From the NCBI RefSeq assembly GCF_030272615.1, contig NC_081408.1, positions 201,154,341 through 201,214,340 of the forward strand: a stretch of 60,000 nucleotides of DNA, written 5' to 3'. Shown in pieces: positions 1-8,823 of the stretch. The stretch comes from Cryptomeria japonica. Taxonomy: Eukaryota > Streptophyta > Pinopsida > Cupressales > Cupressaceae. Within the stretch, counting starts at the first letter, position 1. Each line of letters begins with the position of its first letter. Below the pieces are notes generated by a model. The model did no database searches and had not been told where the DNA came from. It saw only the letters and a list, made by a program, of their open reading frames with translations. A program made the position numbers and the translations under genes.

Positions 1-294
1 CAATTGCAAAGTAAAAAGAAATTCTTCAGTAATGACATTAACCATACAAGAAGGATCAATAAGCACTCCACGACAAGGTGTATTCTTGACTTTTGCAACT
101 ATGTATAAAGGACCATCAGGTGCCCTGATAGTTTCACTAGAATCAAATGTGATGGAAGGTTCTTTAGGGATTTTCTGCTGCTCCACAAAATTAATCACAT
201 TCGGAGTCATGGACACAAGATCATCAGGTGAGACAGAGGAATCATTAGCCTCAATCACATTAGAGGTATGAGAAGGTAATGGATCAGTAAAAAT
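1..294 (-). pseudogene. protease-like region of the gag-protease polyprotein (start only)
   Basis: This continues the gag frame past a TAG at 295-297; the same codon is CAG in TG-R, so the stop is a C-to-T change. The translation includes a VINFVEQQ stretch and then IVAKVKN...GVLIDPSCMVNVITEEFL, the layout of a Gypsy retropepsin. The expected catalytic D-T/S-G is D-P-S here and also in TG-R, so the domain is probably not an active aspartic protease. The window edge cuts it. Confidence 0.7.
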
Positions 295-2181
295 CTAAAG
301 ATTTTGGTTAGGAGGAGCTACAGATGTGTTGCCTTTATCATTCACTCCAGAAACAGAGATAGTATTATTATCAATCAAATCTTGAATTTTCCCCTTTAAA
401 GCAAAACATTTTTTAGTATCATGCCCAGGTTGACGATGAAATTGACAAAAAGATTTGTTATCAAAATAAGGTGAATTAATCTTTGCAGGATCAATTTGCC
501 TTATAGGAGGAAGAGTAAGCACATTTTGGTCCAATAATTTATTCATAATACTATGCAATGATTCATTCAAAGGAGTAAACTTTCTTTCTCTCTTGAAAAA
601 CTTAGAAATAGGAGACACACCTGATGCTGCATTCACATTGTTGTTGATGATGTTTTCATTGAATTTAATGGACTCTCTGTTCGGTTTAAACTTCCCAAAT
701 GGTTGTTGACTACTATCACCCTTATCACTCGGAGCCATAGGATGTGATTGTTCCATTTGACTCACAGTCAGTTGATAATTGTGAAGAGTTGCGCACAACT
801 GTTGGAAAGAAGTAGACTCAGAAAACAGGAGTTTTTCTCTAATGTCTTTTTGTAAATTAGAAATAAAGATTCTTTGAATATCATTGCCAGGCACTGGAAA
901 AGAAATTTGAGCATACAAATGCTTATATCTACCAATGAAATCAGTCACTTTTTCTTTAACACCTTGTTTACAATGCATTAAATCAATCAAAGTAACTTTA
1001 GGACTTATATTGTTTTGAAATTGTTGAATGAAAGCATTTGCAAGTTGTTCGAAAGAAGTAATAGAATAGGAAGGCAATGAGCAATACCATTGTAGGGCTT
1101 TGTCTCTTAATGTTCTAGTAAACAGTTTTGCAAGCAACCTTTGGTCATAAGCAAAATCAGTACATATTGTTTGAAAGGTCTTAACATGTGTTAGAGGATC
1201 ACCCTTACCATTATAAAGCTCCAAATGTGGAATTTCAACATGTTTAGGGGGGATAGCTCGAACAATGTCAAGAGAAAGTGGGCTCGCAACATCAAATGTG
1301 GGCACACTAAACTTAGATTGATTCATAGAGGCAATTTGTTGCTGTAAAGAAGAAACAGTTTGTGCAAGATTGTTAATGGTCGCTTCAGTCGAAGAGTTCA
1401 TATTAGACGTGTTAGATTGTGATGGAGGTGTTATGTTATTGAAAGAAGGTAAAGAGTAAGGTGGTGGGACTCTATGATAGTTAGTCATAGGAGATGATTG
1501 GACAGGAGGAACATTACAAGGAGGAATGGAATGGTTAAATGAATTGCCCCCTTGCGTCATATTCATTTGTGGTGATATAATAGGAACACTCATTGAAGGA
1601 ATGAATGAAGAAGTTGGATTGAATGAAGGAAGAGGGTTGATTGAAGAAGAGGGATTGCCCCCATGACTAGTGATCATAGGAGGAATGTATTGTGTTGAAG
1701 TAGTCATTATGTTTGATGTAAAAGTAGGTATACTAGCAATAGGAGTTGTCAAAGGAATAGAATGATTAACTTGAGTGGGAGGTTGTTTATAACCTAAAGT
1801 TTCGGCACAACTTTTCATAGGCATCACATTTGAATCCACAATGTGTGCAATACCACGCAAAATATCAATTCCATTCTTATCACTTTGAAGCATACGTTTT
1901 AGACCCTCAATTAAAGGAAGAGCTTGACTATCAAGGTATTCTTGAGACATCCATTGTCGAAAATCGTCAAATTGGTTATCCAGTTTTGAAAGTTGTTCTA
2001 CAAAAACCTCATGGAGAGCTTCTTCATCATTAAGAGGATTAGAGGAATTACCCATGTCCTCGTTAAAAAGACCATTCAAATTAGGTTCCTTCTCCTCAGT
2101 AATTAAACCTTGGAAGGACTTAATTCTAAGGCTTCGTCTAACGGGAATAGTGTAAGTAGGGCTTATTGTTGTAAAACTCAT
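295..2181 (-). CDS. gag: retrotransposon Gag polyprotein (Gypsy type)
   Basis: Uninterrupted 628-aa frame starting MSFTTISP. Residues about 55-100 form an acidic, helix-rich segment. About 130-300 is Pro/Ser/Asn-rich low-complexity linker. About 330-480 is a retrotransposon gag (capsid-like) domain with the landmarks HLELYNGKGDPLTHVKTF, LQWYCSLP and the region around KVTLIDLMHCKQGVKEKVTDFI. Near residue 585 lies a variant knuckle, FCQFHRQPGHDTKKC (C-x2-H-x4-H-x4-C), followed by an IQDLIDNNTI stretch. Gag would assemble the particle and bind element RNA. The frame ends at a TAG that TG-R reads as glutamine, so the parental product was a Gag-protease fusion. The start is the first ATG after the leader, and TG-R is nearly identical where they overlap. 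Confidence 0.85.
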   Translation of the reverse strand: MSFTTISPTYTIPVRRSLRIKSFQGLITEEKEPNLNGLFNEDMGNSSNPLNDEEALHEVFVEQLSKLDNQFDDFRQWMSQEYLDSQALPLIEGLKRMLQSDKNGIDILRGIAHIVDSNVMPMKSCAETLGYKQPPTQVNHSIPLTTPIASIPTFTSNIMTTSTQYIPPMITSHGGNPSSSINPLPSFNPTSSFIPSMSVPIISPQMNMTQGGNSFNHSIPPCNVPPVQSSPMTNYHRVPPPYSLPSFNNITPPSQSNTSNMNSSTEATINNLAQTVSSLQQQIASMNQSKFSVPTFDVASPLSLDIVRAIPPKHVEIPHLELYNGKGDPLTHVKTFQTICTDFAYDQRLLAKLFTRTLRDKALQWYCSLPSYSITSFEQLANAFIQQFQNNISPKVTLIDLMHCKQGVKEKVTDFIGRYKHLYAQISFPVPGNDIQRIFISNLQKDIREKLLFSESTSFQQLCATLHNYQLTVSQMEQSHPMAPSDKGDSSQQPFGKFKPNRESIKFNENIINNNVNAASGVSPISKFFKRERKFTPLNESLHSIMNKLLDQNVLTLPPIRQIDPAKINSPYFDNKSFCQFHRQPGHDTKKCFALKGKIQDLIDNNTISVSGVNDKGNTSVAPPNQNL

Positions 2182-3328
2182 GCACTAAAGAAAGAGAGAA
2201 GATTTTGAATTTTAGAGGTAGCAAATTTCAGTAAAATCAGCCAATCTTCCAGATTTAAGCTGTTAAATACAATCAGGACAATCTCCCGAAATTTCGGAAA
2301 AAATGTCCGGGACCATGGCGCTCGGGGTGCACACGGTCCTCGCAACTTTTTTCGAAATTTGCAGGGATGAAAGTTATGATGATTTTACAGCTAACTTGAA
2401 AAAATTGAGTGATTTTACGATCTATTGATAGGCCAAATTAAAGTTGCAATCTCAAAATTGAACCCTACCAAGATTGTCGAAAAATGCAAAATTTGAATTT
2501 TGAAAAAGAGAGGGAAACTGAAATTTTGAATTTTATGATTTTAGAGGGAATACCAAAAGCAATGTAAGTTTCGAAATTTGAAAGTTGACTCAATTTCATG
2601 CAAAATTCAATTTTGAAAGCGGAAATCAAAGTTGTTGTAATTAAGCACTTAATTTCAAAAGTCACAAATTGCAAAAATTTGAATAAAGCATTGAAATTTC
2701 GAATGAATGCTAACACACTTTTCAGATTTAGGACAGTAAGAAACACAATTTTGACACAAATTTCAATTTCAACAATTTTTGAATGATTAGAAGCCTCAAT
2801 CCAAGCAATTGCTAGACCAACTTTGACTGTAATTTTGAAAGTGTTAAAATTGATAAAATCAGCCAAAATTCTGGATTTTAGCAGAAAAATACAGTAGGAT
2901 CTAGCTCCCGAAATTTCGGAAAAAATGTCCTGGATGATGGCGCTCGGAGTGCACACGGTCCTCGCAACTTTTTTCCAAATTTTCAGGGATGAAAGATATT
3001 ATGATTTTATTGCGGAATCCAAAGTTATAGCTGATTTGGAAATGTTTTGATCAGTGAAATTGTCAGACAAAGGTTGAATCAAGAGGGTTTCAAAAATTAG
3101 GGTTTTGACACTTAACCACTTAATGCACAAATATGAATTGATAATTTGTAATAGAAGGGCAGATCTGAAACAAGCATTAACAATTAAACATTTCACAAGT
3201 TTAATTACTTAAAAAGAAAATTTAGGGTTTTTATGCAATTAACCTCTAAAATCTTGCAAAAGATCAAACATGGAAATGTAATCAAGGAATCCAATTTTCA
3301 GATCTAACTATGAATAATCAGAAAGGAT
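2182..3328 (-). other. TG-L leader (5' untranslated region) with a large direct repeat
   Basis: AT-rich non-coding leader between the primer site and gag; open frames here are short and repeat-driven. It contains two copies of a block of roughly 110 bp near 2280-2390 and 2903-3012, about 620 bp apart. Each has CCCGAAATTTCGGAAAAAATG, then a GC-rich core with GTGCACACGGTCCTCGCAAC, then CAGGGATGAAAG. The same core recurs in the LTR near 3731-3757. I see no promoter signal that I can defend. Confidence 0.6.
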
Positions 3329-3347
3329 GTTCACGTCGGGTTCACCA
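3329..3347 (-). other. primer-binding site of TG-L
   Basis: The minus strand reads TGGTGAACCCGACGTGAAC, three bases inside the LTR edge. It begins with TGG, complementary to a tRNA CCA end. It matches the G2 site at 38497-38515 except one base, and resembles the decayed site at 40120. I cannot assign the tRNA securely. Confidence 0.75.
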
Positions 3348-3350
3348 AAA

Positions 3351-4568
3351 TGTAAAGCGGAAAATTGCGATCGAACCCAAGTTGCTCTCCCCTCTTCCAA
3401 CTCCAAGGAGAGAGAAGGGAGATTCACTAGGGTTGATGGTTTTCACTTAAGGGAGAGACTTTACATTCAAAAGAGGGGTTGAAACCCACAAGATCCAATC
3501 CCACATAATGCAAGATTGGATGCTCAATGTGTTTCAAGGGTTAAGAAAGCAAGGCTACCCTATTTTGTAAAGAATGTTGATAGAAGAATTAAGCTAGGAA
3601 TGCATAGAAAGTGACAAAGATTCGCTTATAAACTGAGATAGGGATATAGGATGAAGCTGCGGACCTGGAATTAGCAGTAAAATGTTGATACAGCATTGTC
3701 CTGCAAATTTGAGCAAAAGTTGTCAAGACGATGGCGCCCGGCGTGCACACGGTCCTCCAAAAAATCCACGAAACGAAGGGGGATCTGTTCGTCTCTGCAC
3801 AAGGATTCCAGATCTTCAATTTCAGCCGCGTACCTGCAACCTACACATAGAAAAGCGAAGACGATTGGGGGGTTAGGGATTAGGGGTTTGCCCTTAGGTC
3901 AAACCCCGATTTTGGAATTAACCAAGAAATGAGAAATGTTGTAAATGTAATGTAAAACAAGTACTAATACCTTGTTGTAAGGATGTTTGTATCCTTATAT
4001 GCGAAGGTATAGATGTTGTTGTATGTTGTATGTAGCATGTAGTATGTGATCTCCTCTTCAATGGTTGAATCCTTGTCTTGAATGCAACACTTAGCCTTGA
4101 ATGGAGACTTAGAAGGATCAATTGCTTGAAAGAATGCTTGAATGCTTGAATGCTTGAGTATAGTTTCCACGCTTTTTCCATCATGTCGAATGAAAGAGGA
4201 AAATGTAGTTTATATACTTGTCAATTAGGGCTGATAGACTGATTTTCCCGACCTTAGGCCGACCAGGAAAGTTAATTTCCAAATTGCAAACAAAAAGACC
4301 CAAGACCCCATAGGAGACCGGGCCCAAAATAGGGCCAGGGACCAGAGCGCTGGGCGCCATGGTCCTGGGGGACCAGGGCACTGGGCGCTCTGGTCCCACC
4401 TCTCGGGACAACAGGGTGCAAAGGAGGTTCAGGCCAGGGTGCAAGAAAATGCAGTTTTCAGTGTCATAATCAGGTTTCGGGGTCTCCATTCAGGTTCCGT
4501 GTTGCGTCGCCATCGTGAAGACCAAAATGCAGTCGAAATTGCAAGTGTCGCAATTTTAGGATGCTACA
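3351..4568 (-). repeat. 5' LTR of TG-L
   Basis: About 1.22 kb. On the minus strand it starts TGTAGCATCCTAAAATTGCG and ends CGCTTTACA, the TGTA...TACA inverted ends typical of LTRs. It matches 55740-57003 along its length. It contains a GC-rich quasi-palindromic minisatellite (4335-4400, two units) built on GACCAGGGCGCTGGGCGCC and its complement, and an AT-rich stretch with GAATGCTTGAATGCTTGAATG direct repeats near 4130-4155. Promoter and polyadenylation sites should lie here, but I did not pinpoint them. Confidence 0.85.
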
Positions 4569-5518
4569 ATAACTAATGATGACATTTTGATTATTGAAGT
4601 ATTTGTTGATGATATAATCTTTGGAGGAGAAGATGGATTATGTAAGGAATTTTCTATTAAAATGCAGCAAGAATTTGAAATGTCTATGATTGGAGAAATA
4701 ATTTTTTTTTTTAAGATTGCAGATTTCACAGACTGATAAGGGTATATTTTTGAATCAATCCAAGTACTTGAAAGAATTACTAAAGAAATTTGGGATGGAT
4801 AACTCTAAACCAGTAAGCACACCTATGACTACAAATGACAAATTATCTCAAAGGGATGAATCTACACCTGTTAATCCAACTAGATACAAATCTATGATAG
4901 GAGGTTTACTGTATTTGACATAAACCAGGCCTGATATTATGAATGCAGTATGTATTGTTTCTATATTTCAAAGTAATCCTAGGGAAAATCATGAATTAGC
5001 AGTAAAAAGGATTTTCTGGTACTTACAAGGTACAACAAATCTTGGATTATGGTATCCTAGAGATGAAAATTTTGACCTATGTGCATACACAGATGCAAAT
5101 TGGGCAGGAGATGTGGATGATAGAAAAAGAACCACTGGAGGAGCATTCTTTCTTGGAAAAAGATTAGTTTCTTGGTTGAGTAGGAAATAAAGTTGTACAT
5201 CTTTATCAACAGCCAAATCAGAATATGTTGTAGCAGCAACTAACTATACACAAGTACTATGGCTTAAGCAAATTTTGAAAGACATAAAGGTAAAATGCAA
5301 GGAACCTATTACTATATATTGTGATAACACTGCAACAATTGATATATCTAAGAATCCGGCATTACATTCTAAAACAAAACATGTTTCTATCAAACTGAAT
5401 TTTATAAGGGAAAAAGTTGAAGAAAAAGAGATAAAATTGGTTTATGTGAATACTAAAGAACAACTTGTAGATATTTTCACAAAACCTTTCCCTAAGGAGA
5501 CCTTTTAATATCTCAGAG
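4569..5518 (+). pseudogene. pol: Copia pol fragment: end of RT plus RNase H (Cop1)
   Basis: The fragment starts inside RT with VFVDDIIFGGED (catalytic FVDD near 4597). A frame change falls in a T-run around 4700, and RT resumes as QISQTDKGIFLNQSKYLKELLKKFGM and KPVSTPMTTN. The RNase H follows: YTDANWAGD (5090), RRTTGGAFFLG-like region, a second frame segment with the TAKSEYVVAA acidic motif, IYCDNTATIDISKNP (5319) and HVSIKLNFIREKV, ending with QLVDIFTKPFPKE. In-frame stops fall at 4921, 5188 and 5506. It is a clear homologue of the same region of Cop2, but broken. Confidence 0.9.
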
Positions 5519-5917
5519 ATCAGCTTGGAGTCATACCACCACCTATAGAGACTTAGACAGTTGATGATTGTCATCAACCAGTAGAATTGAAAGACAAATC
5601 TTTTACTCCGGCCTTTGATGAGGAAGCTACTTCTCAGGGGGAGTAGTTAGTATATTGAACTGATTGGTATTTTGTATGAACTTGATTTTTGTAACTTTGG
5701 CATTTGATGTCAAAGGGGCAGAGATATCTATGGAAAAACACATTATCCTTTGAGGGGAGATTGGTATTAAAGATTAATCTTTGGATAAACACATGTTTCT
5801 CCCAGGGGGAGAAATTGTTGTTTAAAGGAGATTGTTGGTTTTTGGTATTTGGCATTTCTGTTTTGGCACTTTGATGGTTTTTCCATCTTGTGTTTCCATC
5901 AATGCCAAAGGGGGAGA
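5519..5917 (+). other. Cop1 3' untranslated region with multiple polypurine tracts
   Basis: At least six polypurine tracts occur before the LTR: CTCAGGGGGAG (5635), CAAAGGGGCAGAG (5712), TTTGAGGGGAGATTGG (5749), CCAGGGGGAGAAATTG (5803), AAAGGAGATTGTTGG (5825) and the terminal CCAAAGGGGGAGA (5905-5917). Several are followed by a TTGTTGG-like string resembling the LTR start. Multiple polypurine tracts are a reported Sirevirus hallmark. The last one directly abuts the LTR and is the functional candidate. Confidence 0.75.
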
Positions 5918-5918
5918 T

Positions 5919-6455
5919 TGTTGGTATTTTGGTATGGTTTTATCATTGATGTCAACACCTACTAAAACACTAGCACTTTGGAGATCCAGCAACATTCACC
6001 GGCAAACAAGTAACTATTGCACAGTTATTGGTATATGGTTCACCGGGAGGATATAATGTTCACTGGCACTTGGAATGATATGGAAGACACTTGGTAATGT
6101 CGAAGACATCATGTGGACACTTTGTTTTGAAGAATTGATCATTGTTATATTCATATTTGCATATTTGCTTTTACCGACAAATAGGTCCAGGGTTATCTAG
6201 GATTACACCGACAGGTTTATCTTTTCCAGATCAGCATGGCACACTATGGAGATGATTTATTATTGTTGTAAATGCATTAAGCCGACATGTTTAATCGGTT
6301 ATTGCATCAGATATTATATTGAATGTAAAATGTTTTATTGTAATATCTTGTAGAGCCGACCTACTAAAATTGGTCTTAGGTTATGGTATAAATGTAAAAT
6401 CTTATTTGTAAGATCGAATGTGGAATGCGAAAAGGAATTGTGTGATGGTATATGC
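5919..6455 (+). repeat. Cop1 3' LTR, first part
   Basis: Begins TGTTGGTATTTTGGTATGG immediately after the polypurine tract. It is cut at 6455/6456 by Cop2; the last five bases, TATGC, are one copy of the Cop2 target duplication. The second part is at 14187-14712. Confidence 0.85.
6451..6455. other. target-site duplication of Cop2, left copy
   Basis: TATGC directly before the Cop2 5' LTR; the identical TATGC lies at 14182-14186 directly after the 3' LTR. Five bases is the usual length for Copia integration. Confidence 0.9.
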
Positions 6456-7991
6456 TGTTGGCAATATTGTATTATAACAGACACTGAAAGATTGTTGACA
6501 TTTCAATAAGGATATTGAAAAGGTTGTTGATGATTATGGACATAATTGATTAAAGATGTTTTACTATCTTGATATTATTATTTTGTCATTGATGTCAAGA
6601 AATTGATTTTCTAATTTAGTATGATGTTGCCATATCTTGAGAAGTATGATATGAAGATTATAAAGAAGTTGGTAAAGACACAGGAAAGAATATGATGAAT
6701 AAGGGGATAAGTTATTCAATGGGAAACTCTACCAAGTTAAGACAATGATGAGATCTTGATGTTTTAGATTGTTTTAACATCATACATATGTTGTAAAATG
6801 TAAAGGTTAATACTATACTATGTTATCAAGAAAAGAACCTAGTTGGTAGACCCTAAGGAACCTAGTCGGTAAACCCTAAGGTTATTGCTATCGGTTCATG
6901 AAGGCAGAATGTCTACCGAGTGAAGTTTAGTATTCATCGAGTTGTAACCGAGCTATAACAGAATGCATTAAATGTTTACATGTGATATTTAATGAATGAT
7001 GCTGATGAGCTGGAGCGGATCAATGATTGATAAGTCGTGGAAGTAAGTTTGTTAACGAATCTAAGGCAATGGAAAGTCGGCAAGAAGATCTATAGCTCAG
7101 ATTGAACCGCATTACCCTAACACAAGTTCCAAGGTGAATATGCAAGTTCCAAGGCAGGGTAAAACATTTTCAGATCGAACGATACATTGAACCTGGACAA
7201 GATTGAAGATCTAATGGCTATTATTGATCATGGGAAATGTGATCAATGAGATTAAGTGGTTAGAAGATTGTTTATAAATAGGAAACTGTTGATAAACAAT
7301 GGATGTAGGAAAGTGTATGCACAGGGATGCTACATAGTGATTACCAAGCACAGAAGCTTGAAGACCTGTCAGAATAATAGAGTATTGATGCCCAACAGAT
7401 AGAAAAGATTAGTTCTATGTCTAGATTGTATTGAACAAATAGGAATCTTCTTTAGCATTTTAGATGTGAAGTTGCAGATAGATTTTTATTACTGTTATTT
7501 TGTGAAAGTGACAGGAAATCTCTTAACCGAGTGGACTTAACAGTCTTATATGTAAATCCTCTAGCAAGGTGACATTCTGATTGAGTGTTTGAAATTGTTT
7601 GACAAGGTCACTTCTAACAAAGTGAAGATCCTAACAGATCTTAGGGAAATCCCTTAACTGGGTCACATCTAGCAATGTGTTTGTAATCTTTAACATGATT
7701 TGCTTTTAACCAAGCATACTCTAGAAGAGTATATTTCTTAGTGGGTCCGAAATCCCACAGTGGTTTTTCCCTATTTGGGTTTCCACGTTAAATCTGGTGT
7801 TATGAGGTTTATATTATTCATATGCTTTTGAGTTTGCATGTTTGACAATTTTTGGTTATATGACTGATATATGTGTTAACGAGGTTGAATCTAATGTTTT
7901 TATGGATGATTAAGTTTGTATGATTCACCCCCGCCCCCTCTCATCTTGTTGGCTATTGGATCTATACTTATATTAAGTATCATAACTATCA
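6456..7991 (+). repeat. 5' LTR of Cop2
   Basis: 1536 bp, TGTTGGCAATATTG to ACTATCA. The last third holds a series of small hairpins (separate entry), then a GTGGG/CCCAC hairpin (7741-7758), TGGTTTTTCCC, GGTGTTATG and TTCACCCCCGCCCCCTCTC near the end. This order is seen in the other Copia LTRs of this window. Confidence 0.95.
7518..7758 (+). promoter_or_regulatory. hairpin ladder in the Cop2 LTR (near-constant loop, variable stems)
   Basis: Successive perfect inverted repeats, written stem-loop-stem: CTC-TTAACC-GAG (7520), GAC-TTAACA-GTC (7534), CCT-CTAGCA-AGG (7558), CACTT-CTAACA-AAGTG (7609), GATC-CTAACA-GATC (7627), CCC-TTAACT-GGG (7651), CACAT-CTAGCA-ATGTG (7664), TGCTT-TTAACC-AAGCA (7701), ATACTCT-AGA-AGAGTAT (7716) and GTGGG-loop-CCCAC (7741). 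Eight share a hexaloop of the form YTARCN. The 3' LTR copy keeps the stems while some loops differ, for example TTAACT for TTAACC. The role is unknown: an RNA signal near the transcript ends or a protein-binding array are both possible. Confidence 0.7.
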
Positions 7992-7993
7992 AT

Positions 7994-8005
7994 TGGTATC
8001 AGAGC
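7994..8005 (+). other. primer-binding site of Cop2 (initiator tRNA-Met type)
   Basis: TGGTATCAGAGC two bases after the 5' LTR. This is the standard plant Copia primer site, complementary to the 3' end of initiator tRNA-Met. Confidence 0.95.
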
Positions 8006-8055
8006 TTTGGAATCCAAAAGGAAAGTTTAAAGGCACTTGAGTTAAAGATCCAAAG

Positions 8056-8823
8056 ATGTATAAGAGGGATGCACCTAAGCTTAATAAGTCAAGTTTCTCT
8101 ACATGACTGAAAAGGATGAAGCTAGTTGGAGAATATGCTATATACTATCTGGAGAATGATTTTGTTGCACCGGACACCTATCCATTGACTATGGAAGAGA
8201 TAAAGGTGAAGCAAGAACATATTCAAGCAATGATTGAAATAACATCTACATTGACCGATTCTGAGTTCAATGATCTAGAAGGATGTACTGATGCAAAGGC
8301 AATGTGGACTAAGCTCATATCTATATATGGAGGAGATGAACATGTTCAAAGAGAAAAAGTAGATAGTTTAAGAGGACAACTTGAATCTATGAGGATGAAT
8401 GAAGGTGAGAACATAACCTAGTACAGTACAAGACTAAAGGGGATTGTAAATCAAATCAAAGGAGTAGGAGGAACTATTGAAGAAAAGGATGTGACAAGTA
8501 AGTTGTTAAGAACCCTTCTACCTGCCTATGCAATCCGAGTCTCTGCAATCAATGAATTGAGGTTTGTACCTAATATGCCAGTTTCCTTGGATGCTACTAT
8601 TGGTAAGCTACATGCATTTGAGTTAAGTAATTTTGATAACAGTGGGTCATCGGTAAATAAAGTTGAATCTGCATTTAGTTCTTTTCATCTGAATGAATCT
8701 AATGATTACAATGAAAGAAAGTATAAGTACTCTAAAGGAGATCACAGTGGAGCAAGTGAAAGATTTCGGAAGAACATGGAGGAGGTACACAAACTGTATG
8801 AAGAAATCAGAAAGCAAAGGTAA
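8056..8823 (+). pseudogene. gag: Copia Gag (Cop2), broken
   Basis: The likely start is the ATG at 8056 (MYKRDAPKLNKSSFS). The frame shows a UBN2-type Copia gag: LKRMKLVGEYAIYYLE, LEGCTDAKAMWTKL and YGGDEHVQREKVDSLRGQLESM, then VTSKLLRTLLPAYAIRV. Stops interrupt it at 8104 (TGA, probably from TGG) and 8419 (TAG, probably from CAG). Near 8800 the frame slips by one and the zinc knuckle continues in the next frame: CFNCDKIGHMASNY near 8850, where the last cysteine is tyrosine, so the CCHC site is damaged. Gag would form the particle and bind RNA. Confidence 0.88.

Larger units (their letters stand above)
1..4568 (-). mobile_element. TG-L: gag-protease LTR element without polymerase, left copy (partial)
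   Basis: Read on the minus strand this is a 5' LTR (4568 to 3351), a primer-binding site, a leader of about 1.15 kb, a gag ORF and the start of a protease-like region that runs off the window edge. The other copy, TG-R at 55740-60000, shows that after the protease-like part and a short tail the element goes straight to the 3' LTR. The family therefore seems to lack RT, RNase H and integrase, like the plant non-autonomous class called TR-GAG. The right LTR edge abuts the RT region of a Copia element, so this copy inserted into Cop1; the other edge is outside the window and no target duplication can be tested. The class is well supported; absence of pol in this particular copy is inferred from TG-R. 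Confidence 0.8.

Noticed and set aside
7994-8005. tRNA gene fragment
   Set aside because: Only the primer-complementary 12 bases are present; this is a primer-binding site.
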